From NCBI RefSeq assembly GCF_029784155.1, contig NC_073693.1:115842503-115906502 (forward strand): a stretch of 64,000 bases of DNA. The letters are read 5' to 3'. Below, piece by piece: positions 22,915-35,453 of this stretch (the first letter of the stretch is position 1; each line of letters starts with the position of its first letter). Source of the stretch: Uranotaenia lowii. Its lineage: Eukaryota > Arthropoda > Insecta > Diptera > Culicidae. The notes under the pieces were generated by a model. It was not told where the DNA came from. It saw only the letters and a list, made by a program, of their open reading frames with translations, and made no database searches. The translations under genes and the position numbers were made by a program.

Positions 22915-23937
22915 TTTTTTTTTATCGTGCAAGTACCTCTTCCAGATTTATTTTCTATATCTTGTATTCACCCGGTACGATGCATATAACTTATAAGCAT
23001 CACAATGGGGAAAAAAGTGTATAAACCGCGAAGAAATTCAATATCGTCCCTCCTGCACGAATCAAATCTATGAAAAAGTTTTTACCTTTAGTGAAAATAT
23101 CCGAAAAATTGATTGGACTTAGTTTCAGGCGCCGCACGAGCTTACGAACGGAGCTATAGTGCTTTTTATACCATAATTCCCCTATATTTTGTAAACAGTC
23201 CAGAAGAAAGCTAATTAACCCTTCGTTTCATAAAGTAACAAATTTGCAACAATTAATAAAAGCTGTTGTAAATTATGCAGAAATTTAAATAGTCAACTTT
23301 TTTCTTCATGGCAATCATATTTCTAACTTCAAGATACGGTTCAATTGAAAAAAATTACTTTCCGAGTATATATGTACAAACTAGACCAACTTCAATTTGA
23401 AAAATATGAAATGTTAAAAAAGGCTTATTTTTCAGAATTTTGACCTAGTCCAATTCGCACCGAGGAAAAAAAATTTGACTGGAAAAAATATTTCCGCATT
23501 TTCAGTAATGCACCCAATTGAATAGAATTTGAAGATTTCAATGAATTTTTGTCTGATATAATGGCCTTTTATTAATTGTTGCAAATTTGCAACACCATGC
23601 AACGGTAGCACCTTTAGTTACGTTTATATGGGCTACAAAGTGTGTTTTCGAAAGTTTGATCGTTTAAACAGTGTATATGTTTTCCGATAAAAGTAATATT
23701 ATTTTAATTTTATATTATCATGTTAGCGAGACATTTTTAAAAATAATGCAGATCCATTATCCTCTAACTGAACAAAATGGCTACCAACTGTAGAAGTATG
23801 GGAAAAACAGTAAAAAAATCCTTTTGCCAAGATCTTCAACCATTCGTATCATAAATAAAAAAAAATTGCATTAATTACGAAACCTCATTAGAAATCCTGC
23901 ATAAAAGTTGAAAAATTGTATTTCTAAAGGGTCACAT
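22915..23937. other. non-coding spacer
   Basis: AT-rich without recognised genes. TTGCAACAATTAATAAAAG near 23246 and TTAATTGTTGCAAATTTGCA near 23573 form an inverted pair, hinting at an unresolved TIR element. Confidence 0.35.
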
Positions 23938-24020
23938 ATGTACATATGTATGCTGTATGTTGGTTATCCACCATGGATGCACGGATTCACCGCAGTTTCT
24001 GCCTAAGTATGTTTTCAAAT
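23938..24020 (-). mobile_element. 3' end fragment of the (CATA)n-tailed retroelement, minus orientation
   Basis: On the minus strand it reads AAACTGCGGTGAATCCGTGC then CATGGTGGATAACC then CATACA/CATATG repeats. It matches the 3' end of the element at 26309-27799 and the fragment near 25080-25182. The 5' extent is unclear. Confidence 0.5.
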
Positions 24021-25079
24021 GTATTCTCAGATTATTAAGTTCGATAATATATTTCCAAAGGGTCACATTTTGTACAAATTTGTGACTTTTGAGTAGTTGA
24101 AGTATTTGTAGTAATAGTTTGAATCTATAATTTTTCAAATACAACAGGCGCTGTGTTTCTATGATTTTAAATATTATATTGTAATCCCCGGGAAAGATTT
24201 TCTGGGTTCGAAATAAATATTTTCGCTTTTTTTTTAGTAAATTTATTATTAACATACTTTTTCCATACTAGTACATTGAATTTTCAAATGCAAATGCATT
24301 TTATGTTCTCAACATTATACAATGTAGTACCCTAGTTTGTAGCATGAGTTCCATAATGTGCTGCAATTACTTTTTATCATTTAAACTTTAAACAGTATTA
24401 ATGTTTACAGTATTAATTTTTTCAGAACGAATGTGATAAGGAAACGGTGCATGATGGTGAAATAGCAGTTTCATTTTAGTCCTACTTATAATTCCGTTAA
24501 CTCTTCTGAATATGTACCATCGAAAAATCGTTTTCGATATTGAACCAAAACGTTCCCCTTCCCTCTTCCATATTAGAATCAAAGCTAACAGTTGAGTCAC
24601 TGCAACTATTACGGCTCCTTCCTCTACTAACATGGATTGAATAGTGATCCACTCGGCAAAATGAAACTTATAAGTAAATTGCCTCAATAAATAAACCTGT
24701 GATTAAAAAAAATATTAACAAAAATTATATGAGTGCATTTTGAAGGTATTTTATCCATAGATTTTTTTAATTAAGGAATTTTGAAAATATTGATTTTTTT
24801 GAAATATTATTGGTGTTTCAATAAACAATGCAAATTGTTTCTTCAACAATTTGCTTTCCCTGATTTTCAAGTTACTTGGTTTTTTGCAAATAAGTATACC
24901 ATGTACAACAATCACTTTTTCTGTTATAATGGTTTTATAATTCGTTGTTGTCAGCCGAGAATGAAATTTTTTTTAGATTGTTGTATATTGCGCTTAAGAA
25001 CCATGGACACGAAGATCATAAAACCACATAAAATCTTTCACAAAAAATGAAGTTATTGAAAATGAACTGGAGATTTGTC
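24021..25079. other. non-coding spacer
   Basis: AT-rich. Several ORFs of 60-107 codons occur but have no recognised domain, no splice support and composition-driven amino acids. Confidence 0.35.
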
Positions 25080-25182
25080 GATCTAATTAATCTCAATAAA
25101 GCATGTAAGCACATACTTAGGTAGCAACTGCGGTGAATTCGTGCACCCATGGTGGATAACCAGCATACATAGGTTCTACCCC
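25080..25182 (+). mobile_element. 3' end fragment of the (CATA)n-tailed retroelement, plus orientation
   Basis: AACTGCGGTGAATTCGTGCA followed by CCATGGTGGATAACCAGCATACATAG matches the complement of 23938-24020 and of 26309-26372. With 23938-24020 it forms an inverted pair, so a 1.2-kb TIR element is an alternative reading. The CATA tail favours separate retro-insertions. Confidence 0.45.
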
Positions 25183-25519
25183 CAGCTAAATGGTGTTCAG
25201 ACACTAGGTTTACGAAGTTTTTGAGCTAAAACTATGGTTAGTGCAAGATAAACTAAGAGTAAACATTAAGTTCTAGCTGTCTTGTGTGAGGAACAAAAAG
25301 GTATAACCATTTCATGTTGTTGCAAATATGCAACAATTAATATTTTGGCTAAATACTCGAAATGTGCGAAAATTATATTTTTTCATTATTTTTCCCTTCA
25401 TGTACTCATCATTGCGCACTATTGAGAATTTTTTCAAGAAAAAATAAAAAATCATGAAATGAAGGGTTAAGACTTAAAAATTTTGAACAAAAATAGACCT
25501 ATATAGTGCAATTTTTTTT

Positions 25520-26190
25520 TTTCTGAAGAATCGAATGGAGGCTGTTTGAGCCACAACACGCATCGGAAAATGGATTTATGGATGTTTATACCCTTAACTG
25601 ACCCATATTTTTCAATTATTTCAGAAAAAAGCATTTATGGACTTGAAAATTTTGAACCAAATGGGACGTATCTTGTGTGATTTTTGTTTTTGAGAATTCG
25701 AATTGGAGGCTGTTTGAGCCACAACACGCTTCGGAAAATGGAGTTATGACTGTTTTACCCTCGATTCTCTTACATTTTTCAAATATTTAAGAAAATGTAT
25801 GTTCGGACTTGAAATTTCGAACCAAATGAGACTCATCTTATGCGATTTTTTCCGAGGAATCCAATGAAGGATGTTTGAGCCACCACACGCTTTGAGAAAT
25901 GGAGTTATGGCTGTTTCCACCCTCAATTCACCAACTCATTTGGTTAAAAAAATTCAAGTCCGATCATGCTTTTTCAAAACTATTTGAAAAAATGTAAGGG
26001 GATTGAGGATAAAACAGCCATAACTCCTATTTCCAAAGCGTGCGGTGGCTCAAATAGGCTTAGTTGGATTCTTAAAAAAACACATAAGAAACGTCCCATT
26101 TGGTTCAAAAATGATTAAAGCAGAACATGCATTTTCTGAAATAATTGAAAAAATAAGGGTGCGGTGGCTCAAACAGCCTCCGATCGATTT
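25520..26190. mobile_element. foldback-type element: tandem units then inverted units
   Basis: A unit containing GCTGTTTGAGCCACAACACGC and ATGGAGTTATG occurs three times on the plus strand (near 25541, 25709 and 25871; period about 165 bp). It then appears inverted (GCGTGCGGTGGCTCAAATAG near 26038, GGTGCGGTGGCTCAAACAGC near 26159). Direct units in one arm and inverted units in the other is the layout of foldback elements. Outer borders are approximate. Confidence 0.6.
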
Positions 26191-26308
26191 TTCAAAAAAC
26201 TCAAATCTTCTGTATCGGTAGTTCTTCAACATCATTATTATCGACACTTTAAGGAAGAAAGGGTCGATACACTGTCCAGGAAATGAATTCTTGTGCGGAC
26301 TGTGTCGT

Positions 26309-27799
26309 ATGTATGTATGTATGTAGATAATCCACCATGGGAGCACGGATTCACCGCAGTTTCGCCAACGTATGAGCTAAATTGCATTCTTTAGATTATT
26401 AGTTCGGCCAATCTTCAATGCAAATCACCACATACCCGACACCATGGGTTCGTGTGAACTGTCATGTAATGAATGTGTTTTGTGTTTGTGTATGTCTTAA
26501 TTGTAGAACGAGCAAACAGTTTCGCAACCGTATAAAATTCATAACATTTCTAGTATAATGAATCTCTGACAGATATTCCGCATTCGTGTAGATACCTGCC
26601 CAGCTGGCAACTGATTCGTCGCTCATATATTATATATTTAATAATTGCAATGGTTGGATAGTAAAATAATCTTACCTTCTTACCAATCTTACCTCAAGAC
26701 ACTCGAATGTATCTGTACCTTACCTTAGTATACCAAAATTAATTTTTGTTACTTTTTTTGCGAAAGTTTTAGCGTTTCAGCCACAAATGACTGATTCCCC
26801 ATATGTACGTTCACTAATTTTCTTCTCATAAATTGTCATTCACTATTTTTCGATTTATTAAATCTTCTCTTTTTTAAATAACTGAGATTCTTCTTGAATC
26901 CGAATTTTATCACTTATTCTTAGTTCACCTACATGGCTTTTTTTTTCAACTCAAAAACATTCTTTACAAAGCCAGTAGCAACCTTTTCCGCTCTACTCAT
27001 TTTTTTCCAAAATCAACACCTCACATATGTACCTGCGCTTTGAACTTCTTCTTTTAAAAACCCAACAATTTTCATCACTGCGCCATCTTTAACAATATTA
27101 ACATAAACTTCATCACCTACCATTCCACATCATTACAAATAATCATATTTTAGAAACTACACACATTCTGCCAGCTGGCGATATGCTCTTCGAAATCTTT
27201 TCCCGTCACCCATCACCATCAGCAGCAGCTATAGAATTTCAACAAATTCTAAAAAAACCATCGAAGCAAGCGCTGATTTTCTTGATCAGCATAGTTAATA
27301 AATCACAACTATGTCGCATGTTGCCTAGGCAACCATTCAACCCACGCGTACACTTCGAGCGTGTGGACGCAAGTCTGTGTCGCAATCATGTCTGAACTTG
27401 TTTGAATATTTGGCAAATTGGTAGTAAGCTTTCGTTCAGTATTCCTTTACTACACCTCTAGCAAAACCTTTATTTTCCACACTCATTCCCAGCTTATTCA
27501 CACAAATATTGGTAAGTTTGAAATTAGGACATTTTCTCTGGTCATTCAATTTAACTACTCCTGCAGCCACCAAAATTCCCTTAACAAACACTTTTAATTC
27601 GCATTCCGCATAAAACGATTTCACGAATTTTCGAAGCCTTTCCATCCTTTCCTAATGATTTCTTGAAACTCATGGGTTTCTGCCTTTGCTTTCACGCTCT
27701 CAAGGTATCAGATGGCTATCACAATTTTACTTTTTAAAATCAAAGGCACACGGGAGACAAAAAAAAACGAACCGCGCACGATGAGTGTTCAACGATGAC
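26309..27799 (-). mobile_element. (CATA)n-tailed retroelement, 1491 bp, with a 25-bp target duplication
   Basis: A 25-bp sequence beginning TGAATTCTTGTGCGG is present exactly at 26284-26308 and 27800-27824. Between them, read on the minus strand, the insert begins GTCATCGTTGAACACTCATC and ends with CATACATACATACATAC, like a full-length target-primed retroelement with a simple-repeat tail. A 69-codon ORF (27645-27436, starting MERLRKFVKSF) follows the 5' leader. I do not recognise its product. No reverse transcriptase is visible, so it is either an internally deleted LINE or a long non-autonomous element. The 3' end is shared with 23938-24020 and 25080-25182. Confidence 0.65.
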
Positions 27800-27824
27800 T
27801 GAATTCTTGTGCGGACTGTGTCGT

Positions 27825-28305
27825 GGTTGCAAAAATTCAAATCACAGGCAAAATCCGTTTCGAGCTAATTCACGGAAAGAGTTCAGGAATAATTAGGCAT
27901 TGCTTGTTAACCAATTTTGATTCAATCATATCACAAGATTTCATATCGTTGATTTCTCCGTACCTCCTGTTCTTGTAGGCAGAAAATCAGATTCGAATCG
28001 ACGACTTCTGTACATACTTTTGGGAAATTTTGGGAAATGTTGAGTGATTTATGGAATTAGCCAAATTAGTTTATTTAAACTTGTTTTTTTAGTGGAACCC
28101 AAATTATCGAATAGTACATATGGAATATATAAATCTTCTTAAAACACTCACACTGGCAATTAGGTGTCATGCTTTTTTTTTTACTTTTTTTGAATCACGT
28201 TTTTCTTTTTATGCTTGATTAAGCAAAATTGTACACACATACCTATAAATATTTTGGCTCCTACGTCTTTAAGCTGCGAATTATTTTATATTGCAGGTAG
28301 GTACC
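27825..28305. other. non-coding spacer
   Basis: No gene or complete element is recognised. Confidence 0.35.
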
Positions 28306-29708
28306 TAGGGAAAAGTGTTCCTAAATGCGCATATTGGGTTATATGCGCATACAACCGTTTGACTGTATGGCTGGAGATACAACGTATCTAATCAATGCAG
28401 TTTGAGGGTAATACGCTTTGAACACATGGCATGAAAAAATAAAATTGTTATACAAAGTCGAAAAAATTTAAAAATTCAAATATGATTTTTGTCAGTTTTG
28501 TTATAATATATTAAACTTTAATTATCGTGCGTACAGATTCTGTGAACAAAAATTTTAATGGTTTTTCTTTCTTATTCATCAGGAAATCGGAAATTCAACA
28601 AATAAAAGCTTTTGGCAAAGTTGTAAATGACAAGATATTGGTTCTGAATGCCCATATCAAGGCAGGTTAAATGCCTATATCAAGAAAAATAGATTAGTCT
28701 TATATATTTTTTTTAAATTTTTATCATTCAAACATTAAATCTACGGTAAAATCACGATCTTACAGCGAAAAAAGAAGAACTTCATACTGAACCGATAAAA
28801 ATACGATATGAACAAAATATTACCATGAAATATGGCCATATGGCATACCTAACTATTTTTTTTTGTTTCGATTATAGTCGTTTTACCATTTTTATGGCAT
28901 TCGCGACTTTATATCAACGTTGCAGTTGGCGGAAAGTTATTGAAAAACTTATTCGGTACAACTGTGTTCGATGTTTACTCTTGGGCTCGAACTCGCGGAC
29001 ATCGGTTCAGGAGACAACAGACTTGCCAACTGAGCTATATCACAAGCCCCGCATACCTAACTATTGCCGTTTTCGTTTTTCTCCACTGGCGCGAGGCAAG
29101 ACTTTCTCTGAATAAACAAACAGAATCGTCACCCGGGACGATGCAAATATATGGTTGCTATAGTCAACCTTATGCTTACCCCCAACACTGACAATTTCTA
29201 CGGGTTGCAACCGCCTGCTTGAGGTTCAAACCTCGGGCAAAACTAGTGGACTTCTGAATTAATAAACGAACACAAAAACAGCAGTTAGGGCAAAACTCGT
29301 GGACAACTAGGTTACCACTGCTAATAAACGAAAACACTATATGTTTCACGCAAAAGAACTAGTGATGTAAAAAATTTCACCAAAATTTCAGCCTTGACGT
29401 ATGCTTAACATCCGTTTCTACCATTTTCAATTCAATAATATCAAAATATGGCAAGTGTTAATGAAATATAGCTAAAAACATAAATATGCGCATTTAGCCC
29501 GCCAGTTTCGGAAATCGGCTAGTTTGACTTCTTTTATTATAAAATTATTTTCACAAAAACTGTAAAATAGTTTAACAGAAAAATTGCTCTAACGTATATA
29601 AAACAGATGTCCGCTCATATGCATATAATTTTTAGACTCCTATCTATTGGAATATGGGGGAAAATTAGTGCTTTCCTTAATATGCGCATATAGCACGCCT
29701 CTCCCCTA
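28306..29708. mobile_element. TIR element with TAGGGGA-type ends, carrying a SINE
   Basis: The left end TAGGGAAAAGTGTTCC and the right end (complement of TAGGGGAGAGGCGTGC) are imperfect inverted termini of the same type as 15776-16721. AATGCGCATATTGGG and ATATGCGCATA motifs lie just inside both ends. A SINE at 28858-29050 interrupts it. A diverged 5' relative lies at 52705. Non-coding. Confidence 0.6.
28858..29050 (-). mobile_element. tRNA-derived SINE, full length (about 193 bp)
   Basis: On the minus strand it opens GGGGCTTGTGATATAGCTCA. The A box TAGCTCAGTTGG (29037-29026) and B box GTTCGAGCC (28992-28984) are RNA polymerase III promoter elements of a tRNA-like head. A tRNA-unrelated body follows, ending CTATAATCGAAAC and a poly-A tail. 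A 15-bp target duplication GCATACCTAACTATT flanks it exactly (28843-28857, 29051-29065). The two ORFs across this region are accidental. Confidence 0.88.
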
Positions 29709-32099
29709 CTTCTTTATTCTGGTGTTTCATTTAGTTTCGAACTTTGCTAACGTCCTTCTACTCGCTCTACATTCTCAAAAAATGAAAGCTTGCAGATATA
29801 ACCATCCTTCCCTACCAAAAAGTTCAATTTACTTCCCAAGCGTAATAAGTTCCTTTCATGGTTTTGTGGAGTAACCTCATTGTTCGCTACAATAGCTGCA
29901 GTAATTGCTGCACTTGATCTGACTGAAGTAAAAGCCCTATCAGATGGATTACAGATTCCCTTTACATCGCCAAGAACCAAAAGCTCTCAGGTCTTGAAGG
30001 AAAAATAAAACAAATAGTGCTAATCCTCACCATCCAAATGCGAAGAACCTTTTCTGGCCGAAGTTCACGAGCTGGACGTGACCCACAGCCTGGGAGAGAT
30101 GAAATGTTAATGAAACTGTAAAGCTTCCGATGGCCGATGGCTGTCGTCAAGCTGGCAGCAGCCGTAACAAACGAGCCACTTTTCTGAAAAATCGTGTGCA
30201 AAGGTTTATTATCTAAACCGGATTCCCACACTGGAATTACCATCTCTGAGGCGAACGCAATTTGTTCCACCTTGCTCGACTTCAAACCCCCGGCCAGAAT
30301 TAATGCACTTGAAACAGTTTGTTTTTTGTCCGTTTATTAAAATCATAGAACAAACCAAAAATAGCCGGATTCCCAGCTCCACCGAAATGTAAGCCACCAT
30401 CATGCTAATGTAATTAATAATCGGTGTAAATAATCAGAAAAATCTTCAGAAAAAGAAAAACAAGAAGCAGACGACAGCATGTGGTAAGGTCATTGTGTGG
30501 CTTTAATGGCACGGGATTTAAGTGTGGCAAAATTAAGTCGTCTTCGGCAGAGCTGGAAGCATTGATTAATGACTGTTATTTTTTAATAGAAAACAAAAAT
30601 GATCTTGAACGGTGAAGACTGCCCTTTAACTTGGAGGATCGCCACATCTTATCGCAGTCGGAGGAATTTTGGAACGCGAAGAAGTGACGTGTAAATTACT
30701 CTCTTAAAGTAAGGGCTCGTCTGTTTCATCACAAAAAGTATGTAGGAAGACAGATGCATTGCTATTTTCAATTATTATCTTGACCTCGGTCATTAAGTTA
30801 TTGTTAGGAGCTCTTGATAAGTAGCTGTATACTGATGTCATCAACTTGCGCATCAGTGTTATTATTGAATGGAACGGACTTTTATCTGAGAGCCCGAAAA
30901 CGATCGACAAAATGGTAATTTTAGTTCCTTTTTTCCACTAGTAAGAACGTTAAGTTTCGTGTACTGTAATACGTCGTGTGTTATTTGTGTAGTCAATCAG
31001 GACAGTTTTGCAATATTTCTATTCAATTCAGCGCTACCAACTAACGATCAGGCGTGGTCCTATGGGGGGGGGGGCTATCGGAGTGATCAACCCCCCCCCC
31101 CCAAAGCGTTTTAAAATACCCACAAAAGCTCGAATTTCTAAAAAAAAAGTTGAAACTTTTCTTAGTGGATGTGCGTTTAAATTTTCAAAATTTTCCACTC
31201 CGTGGGGGAGTTTATTCAACAAAAAATTTAATTTATCACAAAAGGCTCAATATTGAAAAAAGTCGGTCCACCAAACTCAAACAGCTGTAACTTGCGATTC
31301 ACTGGATTAAATTATACCAAATAACTTTTGTTGATAAGTAACTCAACAAAAGTATGGTTTTTAGTGTTGATTTCTAATTTGCTATTAATGAAATGTAACG
31401 ACAACGTTTTTTTTTCAATTATCACTAATTTCCCTCATATGCCTAAATTAACACGAGAAAATCGTTAAAAATTTTATATTTGCTTCAAATTCAGAGCCTC
31501 TATATTCTTGATTTTTTTTTTGAATTTTAATGAAATGACAAAATGGAAAAAGTCACATAGGGGGGTGAATACATTTATTGCCTTCTATATGCAGTTTCTT
31601 TATTATTTGTTCAGATTTAGAAGGAAACAATAATAAAAATCATTACACTTTAAACGTACGGAATCATGTGATTTTCAATTTTCTTTATTTTCAAAACTTT
31701 CTACCATGTTTAATGGATTAACATATTTTGGTCGTTTTTGGAAGTAAAAAAAAACCTTTGGCCTTCAAGTATTAAATTGCCTTTATTGTAAGAAATTTAA
31801 ATTTTAGGGAAACTAGCCATCGAAGTGATCAGTTTTCCAGTAGGCGTTTAAGAATCGTATGACTTCAATTTTTACCAATATTTCACTAAACAAATTAAGT
31901 CGTTATAAACAACAAGTGTTGATGCCACATGTAATTCATTTTAGATGGAGTTTTGAGCAGCGAAAAGCTTCCCATAAGGATTTTTTTTTTATTTCAAAAT
32001 ATTTTTTTTAAATCGATGGAAAATTATCAATTTAGAATCAAGAAAAATCATTCTAATAAAACTTTACCTTAGGAATAAAATGCTAATACATATCTGAAA
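29709..32099. other. non-coding stretch, partly higher complexity
   Basis: From about 29880 to 30700 the base composition is more balanced and without recognised transposon ends. Minus-strand ORFs (for example 29962-30285) are open, but I recognise no domain and see no convincing splice frame. A poly-G/poly-C hairpin is listed at 31064-31102. The rest is AT-rich. Confidence 0.35.
31064..31102. repeat. G11-loop-C12 hairpin tract
   Basis: Eleven G (31064-31074), a 16-nt spacer, then twelve C (31091-31102) can form an all-GC stem. Such tracts are unstable and prone to sequencing error, so the exact lengths are uncertain. Confidence 0.6.
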
Positions 32100-34129
32100 T
32101 CTATATATATAAAAATGAATTTCTGTCTGTCTGTCTGTCTGTCTGTCTTTCTGTCTGTCTGTCTGTCTGTCTGTTCCCTATAGACTCGAAAACTACTGAA
32201 CCGATTTGCGTGAAACTTGGCAGATGGGGGTATTGGAGGCCGGGGAGGGTTCCTATAATAGTTTGGGACCCCTCCCTCTTCTTGGAAGGGGGGAGGGGGT
32301 CATATAAATAAAAGTGATAAGTCTTCATAACTCAAGAACTGATCATGCAAATGGAACCAAATTTGGCATGGGAGTGTATTTCGGTACGTTGAATGTTTCT
32401 ATGATGCTTTGGTACCCCTCCCTCCTTTCAGTGGGGAGATAGGAAGGGGGGAGGGGGCCTACCTTACAATTTTTTATATATCTGGACAACTAATCAAGCA
32501 AATGGAACCAAATTTGGCATGGAAGGGAAGTGTAATACGAGAAATCGTTCTATGATTATTTCAGACCCCTCCCTCCTTCCAGTGAAGATTCAAGAAGGAG
32601 GGGAGGGGCCTTTAACCCCTTTTTTTATTACATAACTTGAAAACTATTCGAGCAAATGAAACAAAATTTGGCTTGGAAGGGTATTTGGGTACGATAAATA
32701 GTTCTATGAATATTTGGTACCTCTCCCTCCGTCTATTGAGGAGATAGAAAGTGGGGAGGGGCTTCTTCACGGTATTCAGCATTACTGGAAAAATAATCAA
32801 GCAAATGGATCCGGATTTGGCGTGGGAAGATATTTTATTACGAGAAATGTTTCTATGATATTTTTAAAAACCTTCGTTTTCAAGGCGGAAAATCATGAGG
32901 GATGAGGGTGCTCCCATACAATTTTTCACATCACTCGGGAACTTATCCAGCAAATGGAATGAAATTTGGCTTGGGAGGGTATTTGACCACAAGGAATGTT
33001 TCTGTGAATATTTGGTACTACTTCCAGTTGCGTGATAGGAAGGAGAGAGGGGCTCCTTTACAATTTTTCGCCAAACTCTAGAACTAATGGAAACAACTTT
33101 GACATAGAAAAGCATTGGGGATACAGTTTAAGAAGACGAAAACTCACATACGATTGTTTTGCATGAACCAAGAACTTTTCTAACAAATGGAATCAAATGT
33201 GGTATGCGAACAATCATACAATCGAACAAATGGACAGTATTGGGCATGGGATTGTATTTGAATACACGGAATGTTTGATCTTGATCCCCTCCTTCCAGGT
33301 AGGGGATTGGTAGGAAGAGGGGTTCCGTTACTAATTTCATAGCATAACTCAACAACCAATAAAGCAAATGAAACCAAATTTAGCATGAGAGGGTATTCGA
33401 ACACAACAAATGTTTTTCCAGTGGTTTAGCACCCTTCCATTCATTCAGTGGAACGATAAAAAAGGGGGAGAGGGTCACACATATTTTTTTAATATTTCGA
33501 TAACTAATCTAGAAAATGGAACCAAACTTGCATGGGAGTAAAATTGGGTACTAGCAATGTTTCTTCGATTGTTTGAGACCCCTTTCTCTTGACAGAGGGG
33601 AGATACAAAGTGGAGAGAAAGTCGCCCATTTTCTGAATAACTCGAGAACTTATCGAAAATGGAGTCATGGGATCGTATTTGTATACAAAAAGTGTTTTTC
33701 TGATGTTATGAAACCCCCCTTCCTTTTATTAGGCCTATATGGGGGAAGGTGGCCACTCTCACAATTTATATAATAATTCGAGAACAAATTGGTAAAATAA
33801 GTGTCCCGTGATGGTATTTTGTTACAAAAAATGTTTCTATGATATTAAAAAGGGACAACCATATTAAAAAGGGACAACGTAGATTTCATATATAAAAAAA
33901 TATGTTGGCATTATTTATAAACTTATGAAGTAAAAATCACCAGAGTCATAAAAAGAATTAAAACACGTATTCAACTAAACAATAAAGATTTGAACAAAAA
34001 AAAGCAATTTTATTTTAAAAACCTTTTGATGATTTTGAAATTTAATGCAAATAAATGAAAAGTCAGAACTAGGTACCACAAATTTCATTCATTTTTGGAA
34101 GGTGTAGCAAAGCACACCGGGTCAGCTAG
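32100..34129 (+). mobile_element. non-autonomous Helitron-like element H2 with about ten ~150-bp internal repeats
   Basis: It starts TCTATATATATAAAAATGAA after an A and ends ACACCGGGTCAGCTAG before a T. A (CTGT)n run follows the 5' end (about 32121-32172). The interior is a degenerate tandem array. GCAAATGGAACCAAATTTGG or a variant recurs at about 32349, 32498, 32653, 32801, 32951, 33184, 33364 and 33513, each unit also bearing a CCCCTCCCTCC/GGGGAGG block. ORFs on both strands are frames through the array. No Rep/helicase. Confidence 0.8.
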
Positions 34130-35441
34130 TTTAAATATAAATTTGAATTTGAAATTCTGTTTTCTTTTCTTTTGTTTACTGCTGGTTCATTGAGAATTTG
34201 TAAACTTTATAAAGTCATATCAGATGTCTCATGCTTACCTCATTTTAAAATCTAAAGTAGTGCTTTTTTCACTTGCGTTTTCAAGGAATTCAAGACTTAT
34301 TGCAAAATAAGAATTCAGGTCAAGATTCTCTTTCGCGAGTTTTTTCATTCTTTATTTTCCACCATTCAAATATGAATTATAAACTTAACATAACAACCAA
34401 AAATTTAAATTTCAGATCTAATTTTATTTAATTCTGTTTGAAATGCACATCAAACTTTCATATTATGGATGGTCATGAAAAAAAATGAAACATTCGTAGT
34501 AAAAATTTAAATTTTAAAAAATCTCGAGAGATTTCAGCAACAATATATCAAAAAAAGAGATCACGTGTTATGACTCACGTGCGTTCCCTATGAGTTTTCA
34601 GAGCCAAAAGGAACAAAAAAATATTAATTAAAGCTGATTCAATATGAAGGAATTGGTGTTGGCGATAGAGATTCAAGTTCATCTCCAGAACCCAAAATCT
34701 GCATTCATAACTATAACACGAGGAAACAAAACTCACATTTTCCGAGGTGCAAAGAATTTGAAAACTAATTTCTACTTATTTAGAAGCATTAAATGCAAAT
34801 TTGTATTTTTTATCAGCTCTTGATTCCTCTTTTCTTAAAAGTTGCCATTTCAACTTTTAAGGATTCTGAAATTAAGTGTGAGTGCTAGAAATTTTAGAAA
34901 GTAATGGTTACAATTCGGCCACATTCTTGGGAGAGATCATTTGGAGTTGCTTCAAAATGATATTTAAACAAGTAGTAAATTTCTGAAAAAAACATATATT
35001 TACTAAATGAAAATGCAAGTGTTGAATACAGTACATAGGAAATTAACTTAAAAATAAGGTGTGCTTTGAAAAAAAAAAAAAACAAAAATACACTGTGGCA
35101 AAACAGAAAGTGTGTCCATCTTGCCTGGTGTGGCCATTTCTCCTATATTTGAGTAACTCAACAAGATGAGCATTCTCTTATAATAAGTATTTTCTGAATC
35201 TTGTTAATAAAGGATTTGCATATAAGGTTTGTTATATTGAAATAACGTTTCTGAATACAAAACATGCTTTTGAAGGAATTTAAAGCTGATTTTTTATTTA
35301 AAATTGTTAATTTGTTATATTTGGTATAACAGTAATATTCTATTGCCAAGCGTGAGCAACTTTTTCTCGGTGGGCCGCACTCAACCCCCCAAGGGGTAAC
35401 TATGGGTCAATTATGATTTCCTCATAACTTTTTCAAAAATC
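34130..35441. other. non-coding spacer
   Basis: AT-rich. No gene or element ends are recognised. Confidence 0.35.
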
Positions 35442-35453
35442 ATTAATTTTCAA

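Noticed and set aside
23938..25182. Interpretation as a single 1.2-kb TIR transposon
   Set aside because: The inverted pair is better explained by two separate 3' ends of the CATA-tailed retroelement, since a third copy at 26309 has a retro-type duplication. The alternative is not excluded.
29190..29230. B-box-like GGTTCAAACCTCG, possible tRNA gene
   Set aside because: No matching A box or cloverleaf arms could be built around it, and it lies inside a TIR element.
29962..30285. 107-codon minus-strand ORF in higher-complexity DNA
   Set aside because: The composition is suggestive, but I recognise no motif, initiation context or splice borders that make it a gene.
32101..34129. Multiple ORFs in the Helitron H2 region
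   Set aside because: All are frames through the internal tandem array. None resembles a Rep or helicase.
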